DNA from: Pseudonocardia sp. CNS-004
Lineage (GTDB): Bacteria > Actinomycetota > Actinomycetes > Mycobacteriales > Pseudonocardiaceae
NCBI GenBank assembly: GCA_001942185.1
Contig: MKJV01000156.1
Location: 113,553 to 177,552, forward strand
Direction: 5' to 3'
Length of the DNA stretch: 64,000 nucleotides
In this document: positions 17,094 to 26,748 of the stretch, piece after piece
Numbering within the stretch: the first letter of the stretch is position 1
How the letters are laid out: every line of letters starts with the position of its first letter
Position numbers and translations under genes: made by a program
The notes under the pieces: generated by a model
The model's input: the letters and a program-made list of their open reading frames with translations, nothing else
What the model was told of the DNA's origin: nothing
Databases searched by the model: none

Positions 17094-18432
17094 TCAGGCG
17101 CTGGTGGCGACCTTCTCCTGCTCGGGGGTGGCCTGCTCGTCCGACGCGTCGTCGAGCATCGTGGCCTCGTCGAAGGGGTCCTCGCCGCTGAGCACGCGGT
17201 CGGCCTTCTCGCGGTCGAACTCGCCGACCCAGTTGCCGATCAGGACGGTCGCGACCGCGTTGCCTGCGAAGTTGGTGACCGCGCGGGCCTCGGACATGAA
17301 CCGGTCGATCCCGACGATGATCCCGACGCCGTCGACGAGGTCGGGGCGGTGCGATGCGAGCCCGCCTGCCAGCGTCGCGAGCCCGGCCCCGGTGACGCCC
17401 GCGGCCCCCTTCGACGCGATGATCATGAACAGGAGCAGGGAGATCTGCTCGCCGAGCGCCAGCGGCCTGCCCATGGCGTCCGCGATGAAGAGCGACGCCA
17501 TCGTCAGGTAGATCGCGGTGCCGTCCAGGTTGAACGAGTAGCCGGTGGGCACGGTGATGCCGACGACCGGCCGGGAGATCCCGACGTGCTCCATCTTCGC
17601 GATCAGGCGCGGGAGCGCCGACTCGGACGAGGACGTCGAGACGATCAGCAAGAACTCGCGGCCGAGGTAGCGCAGCAGCGAGAAGATGTTGACGCCCGCG
17701 GCGAACCGCAGCAGCAGCCCCAGCACGACGAACACGAAGAGCAGGCAGGTCACGTAGAAGCCGAGCATCACCTGGAACAGCGCGACGATCGCCGACCAGC
17801 CGGTCTCACCCACGACCGCGGCGATGGCGCCGAACGCGCCGATCGGGGCCACCCACATGATCATGGCGAGGACGCGGAAGACGAGCCGCTCGACGTGCTT
17901 GACGCCGCGCAGGATCGGCTCGCCCGAGCGGCCGAGCGCCTGCACCCCGAAACCGACCAGCAGCGCCACGAACAGGGTGGAGAGCACGCTGTCGCCGACC
18001 AGCGGGGAGAACAGCGTCGTGGGGATGATGTCCATGAGGAACTCGGAGGTGGACTCGCCCTCCGGTGCCTCGTACGCCTCGAGGCCACCGAGCTGCATGC
18101 CCAGGCCGGGCTGCACGATGTTGCCCACGACGAGGCCGATGGCGAGCGCCACCGTCGACATCGCGAGGAAGTAGCCGAGCGCGAGCCCGCCCACGCGGCC
18201 GACCTTCGCCGCCTGGCGGATGGAGCCGATGCCGAGCACGATCGTGCAGAAGATGACCGGGGAGATCATCATCTTGATCAGGTTGACGAAGGCGGTGCCG
18301 ACGGGCTTGAGCGCCTCACCGAACGCGGGGGCGACGAGCCCGACGACCACGCCTGGCGACCACGGCGACGATGACGGCGACGTAGAGGTAGTGGGTGCGA
18401 TCCCGCCTTGCTGGTGTGCTGCTTGCAGTCAC
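17094..18432 (-). CDS. dctA: C4-dicarboxylate:cation symporter (DctA/DAACS family), frameshifted
   Basis: The product (about 446 residues repaired) is a dicarboxylate/amino-acid:cation symporter. It contains the serine-rich STSSSESALPRL motif of hairpin 1, LDGTAIYLTMASLFIADAMG and SKGAAGVTGAG of the substrate-binding core. The GTG start at 18432 has GGAGG three bases upstream. The first helix (HYLYVAVIVAVVA) is in a different frame and one base near 18355 joins it to the rest. The divergent sensor kinase/response regulator pair is of the CitA/DcuS type, which in other bacteria controls such transporters, so succinate, fumarate or malate is the likely substrate. Confidence 0.88.
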
Positions 18433-18560
18433 GGGTCCTCCGACCGACGACAGTGGCGATTGCACGGGTACCGGGTGACCGGTGACCATCGCGGCGAGCA
18501 TGCGGGGCAGGCTGGATATCGTCGGCGTTCTGTTCATTTAGTACGGGCGAGGAGCCGCTG

Positions 18561-20135
18561 ATGGGGCGCGCAGGCGGGTGGAGCCTGGCCCGGCAGCTGT
18601 TCGCGCTGCAGGCCGCGATCGCCGGGATCGTGCTGGTCGGTTTGGCGATGGCGAGCTGGCTGCAGCTGCGGGAGGCCGAGCGCGCGGCCACCGCGGAGGA
18701 GATGCTCGGCATCGCCCACACGCTCGCCGTGTCCCCCGAGGTGCTCACCGCGCTCGACGACCCCGAGCCGAGCGCGGTGCTGCAGCCGCTCGCCGAGCGG
18801 GTGCGGGCCGACACCGACACCGACTTCGTCGTCGTGATGACCCCCGACGGGATCCGCTACTCCCACCCCACACCCAGCCAGATCGGGCGCCGGTTCGTCG
18901 GCACGATCGAGCCTGCTGCCGCGGGTGAGAACCAGTTCACCGAGACCTACACCGGCACGCTCGGCCCGTCCGTCCGCGCGGTCGTCCCGGTGTACGACGG
19001 CGGGCGCGTCGTGGCGCTCGTCTCGGTGGGCCGCTCGATCACGGCGGTGGCGCGGGACCTGGAGCGGCAGGTCCCGATCGTGCTCGGCGCCGTCGCGGTC
19101 GCGCTGTTGCTGGCCGCCGTGGGGTCGTGGCTGGTGAGCCGCTGGCTGCGGCGCTCCACCCACGACCTGGGCCCCGCCGAGCTGGCTCGGATGTACGAGT
19201 ACTACGATGCCGTGCTGCACGCCGTGCGCGAGGGACTGCTCCTGCTCGACCGGGAGGGGCGGGTGCAGCTGGTGAACGACGAGGCGCGCAGGCTGCTGGC
19301 GCTCCCCGACGACGTCACCGGCCGCCGGGTGGACGAGATCGGCCTGCCGGTTCCGCTGGGGACGACCCTTGCGCAGGGTGAGGCTCGCGACGACCAGATC
19401 CACCTGACCGCCGACCGGATCGTGGTGGTGAGCCAGGGTGCGGCCCGCTGGGCGGGCCGCCACCTCGGCACCGTCGTCACGTTGCGGGACCACACCGAGC
19501 TGCGGCAGTTGGTCAGCGAGCTGCAGACCGTGCGCGGGTTCGCCGACTCGCTGCACGCCCAGGCCCACGAGGCGGCCAACCAGCTGCACACCGTCATCTC
19601 GCTGATCGAGCTCGGCCGCGCCGACGAGGCGCTCGCCTTCGCGACGTCGGAGCTCGAGACCGCCCAGCACCTCACCGATGCCGTCGTCTCCGGGATCGCG
19701 GTGCCGGAGGTCGCGGCGCTCGTGGTGGGGAAGGCCGCCGCGGCGGGCGAGCGGGGTGTCGAGCTGTACCTGGAGGAGGGTGCCCACCTGCCCGCGGGGC
19801 TCGCCGACCCCCGTGACCTCGTCACGATCGTCGGGAACCTGCTCGACAACGCGATCGACGCCGCGCAGGACGGTCCGGAGCCGCGGTGGGTGCGGCTCGG
19901 CGCCGGCGTGGACGGCGACGCGGTGGCGCTGCGCGTCACCGACAGCGGGCCCGGGATCGCGCCCGAGGACGCCGAGCGGGCCTTCGAGCGCGGCTTCAGC
20001 ACCAAGCCGCACGAGGGCATGGGGCGAGGGCTGGGGCTCGCGCTGGTGCGCCGCGCCGCCCAACGCCACGGCGGAGTGGTCCGCCTCGCGGGGAGGGCGG
20101 AGTTCACCGTGCGGCTGCCGCTGGTGCGCGCGTGA
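18561..20135 (+). CDS. Sensor histidine kinase, CitA/DcuS type
   Basis: A 524-residue membrane kinase with transmembrane helix 1 (about residues 14-33), an extracytoplasmic sensor domain, helix 2 (about 173-195), a PAS region, and kinase core. The phospho-acceptor His336 is in the family-typical AQAHEAANQLHTVISLIELG, and N, G1 and G2 boxes follow (NLLDNAID, DSGPGI, GMGRGLGLALV). GAGG lies upstream of the ATG. It overlaps the response regulator by four bases and diverges from dctA, so it probably senses extracellular C4-dicarboxylates. Confidence 0.92.
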   Translation: MGRAGGWSLARQLFALQAAIAGIVLVGLAMASWLQLREAERAATAEEMLGIAHTLAVSPEVLTALDDPEPSAVLQPLAERVRADTDTDFVVVMTPDGIRYSHPTPSQIGRRFVGTIEPAAAGENQFTETYTGTLGPSVRAVVPVYDGGRVVALVSVGRSITAVARDLERQVPIVLGAVAVALLLAAVGSWLVSRWLRRSTHDLGPAELARMYEYYDAVLHAVREGLLLLDREGRVQLVNDEARRLLALPDDVTGRRVDEIGLPVPLGTTLAQGEARDDQIHLTADRIVVVSQGAARWAGRHLGTVVTLRDHTELRQLVSELQTVRGFADSLHAQAHEAANQLHTVISLIELGRADEALAFATSELETAQHLTDAVVSGIAVPEVAALVVGKAAAAGERGVELYLEEGAHLPAGLADPRDLVTIVGNLLDNAIDAAQDGPEPRWVRLGAGVDGDAVALRVTDSGPGIAPEDAERAFERGFSTKPHEGMGRGLGLALVRRAAQRHGGVVRLAGRAEFTVRLPLVRA

Positions 20136-20818
20136 TCCGCATCCTCGTCGTCGAGGACGACCCGGTGGCCGCCGCCGCGCACGCGAGCTACGTCGAGCGC
20201 GTGCGGGGCTTCACGACGGCCGCGACGGCCGCGTCGGGCGCCGAGGCACTGCGGGCGCTGGCCACCACCCCTGTCGACCTCGTACTGCTCGACGTCCACC
20301 TGCCCGACACGAACGGCCTCGAGGTGCTGCGCCGGATGCGGGCCACGGGCCACACCACGGACGTGATCATGGTGACGCGGGCCCGGGACGTCGCCGTGGT
20401 GCAGGCCGCCGTCGCGTTCGGCGCCACCCAGTACCTGGTCAAGCCGTTCACGTTCAGCGCGGTGCGCCGCAAGCTGGAGGGCTACCTCGAGTACCGGGAG
20501 CGGCTCGGCGCCGGGCCCGTGGTGGCCCAGGACGACGTCGACGAGCTGTTCGGACGGCTGCGCACCCCCGTCGAGGCGGGCGGGCTGCCCAAGGGCGTGA
20601 GCCGGGAGTCGCTCGACGCCGTGCGCGCGGCCCTGGAGGGTGGTGGTGGGCGCACCGCCGCGGAGGTGGCCGACGCCGTGGGGGCGTCGCGGGTGACGGC
20701 CCGGCGGTACCTGGAGTACCTGGTGGAGACCGGCCTCGCGGACCGCACCGCGCGCTACGGGCCCACCGGGCGGCCGCAGGCGGAGTACCGGTGGCGCCCG
20801 CGCGGCACGAGCGCCTGA
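20132..20818 (+). CDS. Response regulator, CitB/DcuR type
   Basis: The 228-residue protein has a receiver domain (acidic pocket VVEDDP, phospho-acceptor Asp54 in LLDVHLPD, conserved Lys in YLVKPF) and a C-terminal helix-turn-helix with TAAEVADAVGASRVTARRYLEYL, as in the CitB group. The GTG start overlaps the kinase stop (GTGA at 20132-20135). Likely target: the dctA promoter region between 18433 and 18560. Confidence 0.92.
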   Translation: MIRILVVEDDPVAAAAHASYVERVRGFTTAATAASGAEALRALATTPVDLVLLDVHLPDTNGLEVLRRMRATGHTTDVIMVTRARDVAVVQAAVAFGATQYLVKPFTFSAVRRKLEGYLEYRERLGAGPVVAQDDVDELFGRLRTPVEAGGLPKGVSRESLDAVRAALEGGGGRTAAEVADAVGASRVTARRYLEYLVETGLADRTARYGPTGRPQAEYRWRPRGTSA

Positions 20819-20903
20819 CGGATTACTCCGTGGAAGGGCTTGCCTTGCGGTGCCGGCTGCGTGCTCGCGAGTACGAGCGGCTCCGCCGCCTTCTCGGCAC
20901 GGG

Positions 20904-23050
20904 TCAGCAGGACTCGGCGAGGGAGGTCGGGGCGGCCGAGTCCTCCTCCGTCGCCGAGTCCTCGTCGTCCTCGTCGTCGGCGCCTGCGCGCGTCGTAGGG
21001 GCCGCGCTGGTGGGCGGTGGTGGGGCCGGGGGCTTGTTGACCGCGTCCTGCACCACGACGCGCATGTAGGAGAAGTTCGGGTCTGCGGTGCTGAAGTGGC
21101 CGTCGTCCTCCGACGGGTCGGGCAGGCTCGGGTCGAACGACACGCTCTCCAGCGAGATCCCGTTGCCGGCGAGCGCGGCGAGGGCGGGCAGCACGGCCTG
21201 CGGGATGTTGGTGGAGACGCTGTTCGTGGTGGCCGCGGCGACGCTCTGGAAGTTGGCGAGCATGTCGGTCGGGCTCTTCTGCGTGAGGATCGTCTGCAGC
21301 AGGCAGCGCTGGCGGCCCATCCGGGCGTAGTCGGTGGAGTTGGTGCGGGAGCGGGCGAACGCCAGCGCCTGCTCACCGGACAGCTGCTGGACGCCCGGCT
21401 CGATGTACCCGTCGGGACGCACGTGGCGTCCGCTGGGGGTGATGCCGCCGATCGGGATGCGCTCGGGCCCGACGTCGATCCGCAGGCCGCCGAGCGCGTC
21501 GATGATCGACTCGAACCCGGCCATGTTGACCTCGATGTAGTAGTCGAGCTGCACGCCCAGCATGTACGCGACCGTCTCGTGCAGCAGGTTCAGACCCGGG
21601 TCGGCGGTCGGGCCGGGCGGGGCGTCGTCCGGGTGCGTGATCCCCCACGCGTACACCGCGTTGAGCAGGTAGTCGCCCGACAGCGGGTCGGACGTGTCGT
21701 GGAACCCGTCCGGGAACTCCTCGCCCATCTCGGAGTCCGGCGGGAACTGGGCGCGCTGGATGTTGCGGGGCAACGAGAACAGGACGGTGCGGCCCGTCTT
21801 CGTGTCGATGTTGGCGACCATCATCGTGTCGGTCCGCGCGCCCTTGCGGTCCGGCCCGGCGTCGCTCCCGATGAGCAGGACGTTCAGCTTCGGCTTCGCG
21901 ATGGCGTCGGCCGCCGCGGTGCCCCCGCCGCCTGCGAACAGGTCGTTCAGCAGCGAACGCTGCGAGTTGGCCAGGTTGGCGCCGAACCCGAGCGGCGCGG
22001 CCACCACCAGGCACAGCGCGACGACCGTGGCGACCCCGATGCCCTGCCGCACCGCCCCGAGCCCGCTCGGCCGGGCGAGCAGGTAGGTGCGGACGATCAC
22101 CGCGACCCACGCGACCGCTGCCACCAGGCACCCGACCGTGGCCATGACCAGCACGTTGGACGACAGCGCCGTCTTGAGCAGCTGCGTGGTGTCCGAGGTG
22201 AGCACCAGGATCACGAGCACGGCGATGACCAGGACGAACGTGCCGAGGATCACCGCGCCGGTGCGGGTGCGGTGCAGCATGAGGTGCCCCGCGCCCGGGG
22301 CCACGGTGGATGCGGCAGCGGCGCCGAGCGCCTTGCCGAACGTGCGGTGCCCGCGCTCCTCCGGGACGTCCGCGGCGGCGTCGTCCGCCGGAGCAGCGGG
22401 CGGCGGCTCCGTACGGCGCCGGGTGCGGGTGACGGAGGCGCGCGGCGCGGGGAGTGCCCCGTTGCGGGTGGTCGGGGGCTCCGGGTCGTCCAGCCCGACG
22501 GGGGGCGCTGCGGTGGGGATGGCCCTCGTGACGGCGGCCCGTGCCGCCTCCCGCGAGCCGTTGCGGCCGCCCCGCGGCTCCGCCGGGCGCGGGACCGGGC
22601 TGGTGGCGGGCTCCGCGTCGCGCGGTCGCGGCGGGCGGTGCACCGGTAGCCCGCGGGTGGGATCGGACGGCGCTACGGGCCGCGGAGGCTGCGACTGGCG
22701 CGAGGGCGGCACGGCGCGGGCGCGCGATCCGAGCGGCGCGGCCCGGGTGGCTGCTGGGGCGGCTGCTGCCGGGGTGCCGGTTGGCGCGGCTGCGGTTGGC
22801 GCGGCTGCGGCTGGGCGCTGGGGGCCTGCCGTTGCGGGGCCGGGCGTTGGGGCTGGCGCGGTGACGGCTGGCGCTGCGTCGACTGGCGCTGCGTCGGCTG
22901 GCGCTGGGTCGACTGGCGCTGTGACGTCGGGTGCTGGGGCGGTTGACGCTGCTGGGGCGGCTGGCGGGGTGGCTGTGGCCGCGGTGGCTGCTGTCGGGGT
23001 GGGGGCATCGCCCGCTCGCGGCCGGGCACGCGTTGCCTGTCGTCGGTCAT
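20904..23050 (-). CDS. LytR-CpsA-Psr (LCP) family wall-polymer ligase with long P/Q-rich head, frameshifted
   Basis: The product (about 715 residues repaired) has a cytoplasmic head of Pro/Gln/Arg repeats (such as TQRQSTQRQP), three or four membrane helices, and an extracytoplasmic LCP domain with RTDTMMVANID, VLFSLPRN and FARSRTNSTDYARMGRQ, the arginines and aspartates that bind the pyrophosphate lipid. LCP enzymes attach arabinogalactan or teichoic-type polymers to peptidoglycan. The C-terminal end is Asp/Glu-rich. The frame breaks near 22710 between the repeat head and the rest. Start ATG at 23050. Confidence 0.87.
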
Positions 23051-23277
23051 GCGCACCCCCTCTTGCGGCGGTCGGTCCTCAGGCGCCCGGACGACGAATT
23101 CGCCGGAGCCTACTGCGAGTGATCGTGGACATCGCGCCCCACCTCGTCAGGTGGACGATTCGAGCGGTTGTCCCCGGTTGTCGGCATCGTCGGCGGCTGA
23201 GTCGGACGTCGGCGTCACCCGTGATGACGATACGGACCGCTCCTGTGGGGTGCGGAGGATCCGGCACACTGAGCCGC

Positions 23278-23996
23278 GTGGGAGCGCCGTCGCGGGGTCC
23301 GGTCGCCGCCGCCGTCGTGCTGGCGGGCGGCAGCGGCACCCGTCTGGGCGCCGAGCTCAACAAGGTGTACCTGCCCCTGCGCGGCCGCCCGGTGGCCGCC
23401 TGGTCGCTCGCGACGTTCGCCGGGATGCCGGACGTCGGCGTCGTCGTGCTGGTCGTGCGCGAGCCGGACCGGCCGCTGGCCGAGCGGATGCTGGCCGAGC
23501 ACACCTCGGGTGGGGTCGAGCTGGTCGTCGGCGGGCGCACGCGTCAGGAGTCCGAGCTCGCGGGGCTGCGGCAGCTCGCCGGCCGGATCGGTGCGGGCGA
23601 GATCGACGTCGTGCTCGTGCACGACGCCGCCCGCCCGCACGCCGGGCTGCGGCTCGCGGCGTCGGTGCTCGCCGTGGCGCGGGAGGCGGGCGGCGCGGTG
23701 CCGGGGCTGAGGCGTACGGACCTCGCCACGGCGGCCACCGGCGGAACCGGCCTCGCCGGACCGTCGCCGGACGGGCTCGTCGCGGTGCAGACTCCGCAGG
23801 CGTTCCGGGCGGGCCGCTGCTCGCGGCCCACGAGGCCGCCGCCCGGAGCGGGTTCGTCGGCACCGACACCGCGTCGTGCATGGAGCGCTTCGCCCCCGAG
23901 GTACCGATCCGTTGGCTGCCCGGCGACGAGCGCAACATCAAAATCACGTACGCGCACGACGTGCTCCTCGCCGAACACGCCGCGCCGCTCGGCTGA
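23278..23996 (+). CDS. ispD: IspD-family cytidylyltransferase (MEP pathway), frameshifted
   Basis: About 239 residues. VLAGGSGTRLGAELNKVYLPL is the CTP-binding loop, followed by VGGRTRQES and VHDAARP, all typical of 2-C-methyl-D-erythritol 4-phosphate cytidylyltransferase. The last 60 residues, with GTDTASCMERFAPEV and LPGDERNIKITYAHD, are in another frame; one missing base near 23815 explains it. ispF, the usual partner, is not downstream. The gene instead stands next to the LCP ligase, so a TarI-like pentitol-phosphate cytidylyltransferase in wall-polymer synthesis is an alternative within the same family. Confidence 0.82.
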
Positions 23997-24025
23997 GCCG
24001 ACCGGAAAACGTAGGGAAAAACGAG

Positions 24026-24057
24026 AACGGCGCCGAGCCCGAAGGCCCGGCGCCGTT
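24026..24057. terminator. Bidirectional terminator
   Basis: A ten-base perfect stem (24026-24035 with 24048-24057) lies between convergent genes. It is followed by TTT on the plus strand, and by CTCGTTTTT on the minus strand. Confidence 0.75.
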
Positions 24058-24076
24058 TCGCGCCCGAATGCTCGGA

Positions 24077-24454
24077 TCAGTCGTCGATCTCGGCGCTGTC
24101 GCCGGTCTTGGCGGCTGCCTTGCAGGAGTCGTCGACGGTGTTGTCGCCGTCGGACTCGGCGTCCGTGTCGCTGTTCAGGCCGGCGGCGCCGGTCAGCGAG
24201 GCGAGGACCTTGGTGCCGTTCAGCGGCACCTGGACACCCAGGACGTTCACGGGAACGTGGTTGTCGCACACGTTCACCGGCGCGGAGAGGTTGTTGCCGG
24301 CCACGTTGAGGAGGCCGCCCTCGTTCGAGCCGTTGATGCTGTTGACGTCCTCGATGTTGTTCTTGCCGTGGTCGTCGCCTGCGAAGGCGAGCGGGCTGAC
24401 CGCGAGCAGACCGGCGGCGGCCGTGGCCACGATGATTCCAGCCTTCTTCAGCAC
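24077..24454 (-). CDS. Chaplin-like small secreted protein
   Basis: A GTG start at 24454 with AGGAG eight bases upstream gives a 125-residue precursor. A signal peptide (KKAGIIVATAAAGLLAVSP, cleaved near AFA-GDD) precedes a short secreted protein. Its segment SAPVNVCDNHVPVNVLGVQV resembles the chaplin repeat, with Cys, Val-rich strands and Asn, but only one Cys falls there and a second is near the C-terminus. Chaplins coat aerial hyphae in filamentous actinomycetes. An in-frame ATG 13 codons upstream would lengthen the signal region and is less likely. Confidence 0.7.
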   Translation of the reverse strand: MLKKAGIIVATAAAGLLAVSPLAFAGDDHGKNNIEDVNSINGSNEGGLLNVAGNNLSAPVNVCDNHVPVNVLGVQVPLNGTKVLASLTGAAGLNSDTDAESDGDNTVDDSCKAAAKTGDSAEIDD

Positions 24455-24692
24455 AGTTGCATCTCCTGTTGAGTGTCCAAGGTCAGCGTTCATGACGGGG
24501 AGCCTTCGCTGACTGCAGAAAAAGCTAGTGCCCCCGGTGGGGCGAAACAAATCACCTACCACTATCGAGTGAGTCGAATACTCTGCGTTTGGTTACGCCC
24601 TCTTTCGGGTTGCCGTAAATCGGCGGGAACGCGGTCGATGACGCCGCTCGTCACGCATCGTGCGTGCTGATCACCCGGACGCGCCGCGGCGA

Positions 24693-25484
24693 TCAGGCCG
24701 GGATGGCGACCACCGTGATGTTGTCGCGACCGCCGGCGTCGAGCGCGAGCGCCGTCAACGACTCCGCGGCCGCGATCGGCCCGCCGCCGGGCAGTTCCGG
24801 CAGCGCGACGGCGGCCAGGCCTGCGGGGTCGGGGAGGTAGTTCCACAGCCCGTCGGTGCACAGCAGCAGCAGTCCCGGGCCTTCCGGGTGCAGCGTCGTG
24901 ACCTCGACCTCCGTCGTCGCGCCCGCGCCGAGCCAGCGGGTGATCGCGTGGGCGCGCGGGTCGCGCATCGCGGCGTCCTCGTCGAGCAGGCCGGCGGCGA
25001 TCATCTGGGCGGCCCAGGAATGGTCGCTCGTCACCTGACGCGCCGGTTCGCCCGCGTCCGGCGCGGTGAGCCAGTAGGCCCGGCTGTCGCCGACCCAGCC
25101 GACGGCGATCTCCCCCGGTCGGGCCAGTGCGCACACCAGCGTGCAGGACGGGGCGTGCGGATCGCCTGAGCGCCCGAGCGCCGCCACCGCGGACGCGGCG
25201 CCGAGCGCGGCGGCGCGCACCCGGTCGGGAGCCGGGTCCGCGCTGGTCAACAGCACGTCGAGGGCCGCGTCGGCCGCGACCCGCGACGCCTCGTGAGGGT
25301 TGAACGAGCTGGAGACCCCGTCGCAGACCACGGCGGCCACCGTGCCGTCCGGCCACCGCCCGAGCGCCATCGCGTCCTCGTTGCGCTCGTGCGAACGGCC
25401 CCGGTCGGTGACGCCCGCGACCACCTCGAGGTCCGTCTCGACCCGGTCGCCCCGGATCGGGCCGCTGCTCTCCGGATCCGCCAT
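24693..25484 (-). CDS. PP2C-family serine/threonine phosphatase
   Basis: The 263-residue protein has the metal-binding motifs of PP2C phosphatases in order: RNEDA, VVCDGVSSS, VGWVGDSRAYW, LLLCTDGLWNY and GGRDNITVV. No membrane segment is seen. The ATG at 25484 opens MADPESSG; the frame is open further upstream but that stretch has no family similarity. It is not beside a kinase or FHA protein, unlike the pstP locus, so it is probably an accessory PP2C. Confidence 0.92.
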   Translation of the reverse strand: MADPESSGPIRGDRVETDLEVVAGVTDRGRSHERNEDAMALGRWPDGTVAAVVCDGVSSSFNPHEASRVAADAALDVLLTSADPAPDRVRAAALGAASAVAALGRSGDPHAPSCTLVCALARPGEIAVGWVGDSRAYWLTAPDAGEPARQVTSDHSWAAQMIAAGLLDEDAAMRDPRAHAITRWLGAGATTEVEVTTLHPEGPGLLLLCTDGLWNYLPDPAGLAAVALPELPGGGPIAAAESLTALALDAGGRDNITVVAIPA

Positions 25485-25581
25485 CGCGCCCCCCGCCGCA
25501 CGGCCTTCACCCCGACCGGACCGGCCGCGAGTGCTGCGCAGAGTAGCGCGTTGATCGCTCGGCGTATGGATGGTCCCTCCG

Positions 25582-26570
25582 TCAGGCCAGGATGGACTCC
25601 AGATCGTCGAGCACGCGCGACACCCCGAGGGGGCCGAGGCCGAGGAACCAGACCTCGTCGTCCACCGGGCGGGCGGTGCCGCGTTGCACGGCGCCGAGCC
25701 GGCTCCACAGCTCCCCGCCGACCACGGAACCCTCGGCCGTGCCGTCCTTCGGGCCGTAGCTGGAGTAGAAGACCCAGTCGGCGTCGGCCTCCGAGACCCG
25801 CTCCGGTGAGATCTCGACCGCGAGCTCCTCGATGTCCTGGTTGGCGGGTCGGCGCAGCCCGACGTCCCGCAGGACGACACCGATCATCGAGAGGTTGCCG
25901 TAGAGCCGGATGCGCTCGGGCATGAAGCGCAGCAGCGAGATCGTCGGTGGCTGGTCGAACCGCTCCCGGATGGCGTCGCGCGGCGCTGGTAGTCGTTGAG
26001 CAGCTCGGTGGCCTTGGTCTCCTCGCCGAGCGCCGCGCCGGTCAGCAGCAGGTTCTCCTTCCAGGGGAACCCCGGCCGGATGCTCAGCACGGTCGGGGCG
26101 ATCGCCGACAGCTGGTCGTACAGCGCGTCGACCCGCAGCTGGCTGCCGAGGATCAGGTCCGGCTGCAGCGCCGCGATCGCCTCGAGGCGCAGCCCGTCGA
26201 GCGAGCCGACGTTCGTGCTGCCCGCGAGCTGGGGCTGCAGGTAGGAGGGGATGGTGCCGTTCGGTGTGGCGGTGCCGATCGGGACGACGCCGAGCGCGAG
26301 CGCCTGGTCGATCTCGCCGCCGTCGAGCACCACGACCCGCTCGGGCTTGTGCTCCAGCCGGGTGGTGCCGCGGGCGTGGGTGACCGTGCGCGGGAAGACG
26401 CCGGGCGCGACGTCGGCTCCCAGCTTCGCGGTGGCCTCGTCGGCGGTGGAGAAGAGCCGCCCGCCGGTGGCGACGTCGGTGTTGCCCGGTCCGCTCGTCG
26501 CCGGGACCGTCCCGCCACACCCGGCCACCAGCGCCAGGACCAGCGCCCCGGCCACCGCTATCCACCTCAT
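25582..26570 (-). CDS. Iron-siderophore ABC transporter substrate-binding lipoprotein, frameshifted
   Basis: About 329 residues. The signal peptide ends in the lipobox LALVAGC. HKPERVVVLDGGEIDQALALG and LDGLRLEAIAALQPDLILGS are the helical-backbone class III binding-protein signatures (FepB/FhuD type). The frame breaks near 25983 after LLNDYQRR and continues in RERFDQPPTISLLRFMP. GGAGGAGGG precedes the ATG. A DtxR/IdeR-type box lies 21 bp upstream, supporting iron control. No permease or ATPase gene is adjacent. Confidence 0.88.
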
Positions 26571-26590
26571 CGGCTTCCCTCCTCCAGAAC

Positions 26591-26609
26591 TCAGGAGAGG
26601 CTAACTTGT
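26591..26609 (-). promoter_or_regulatory. Iron box (IdeR/DmdR-type) of the siderophore-binding gene
   Basis: The plus-strand 19-mer TCAGGAGAGGCTAACTTGT matches TTAGGTTAGGCTAACCTAA at 13 of 19 positions, with the GGCTAAC core intact. It lies just upstream of the lipoprotein start. Confidence 0.55.
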
Positions 26610-26715
26610 CCCGGCCGCGGGGACTTGTGTGATCGGCGACAGCGCCGAGGTCGTGACGGTCCGCGGTCCCGTGGGCGTCGAAGGGCGGACCGCGTGCGGA
26701 GTGGAGGAATATCCA

Positions 26716-26748
26716 CCAGCTGACTGCTGGGCTGTATAGATTTCCATC
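26716..26748 (+). promoter_or_regulatory. Palindrome and leaderless -10 box of the PucR gene
   Basis: CCAGC-TGACT-GCTGG (26716-26730) is directly followed by TAGATT (26737-26742), six bases before the GTG start. The palindrome would overlap the spacer region of the promoter and may be an autoregulatory site. Confidence 0.45.
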
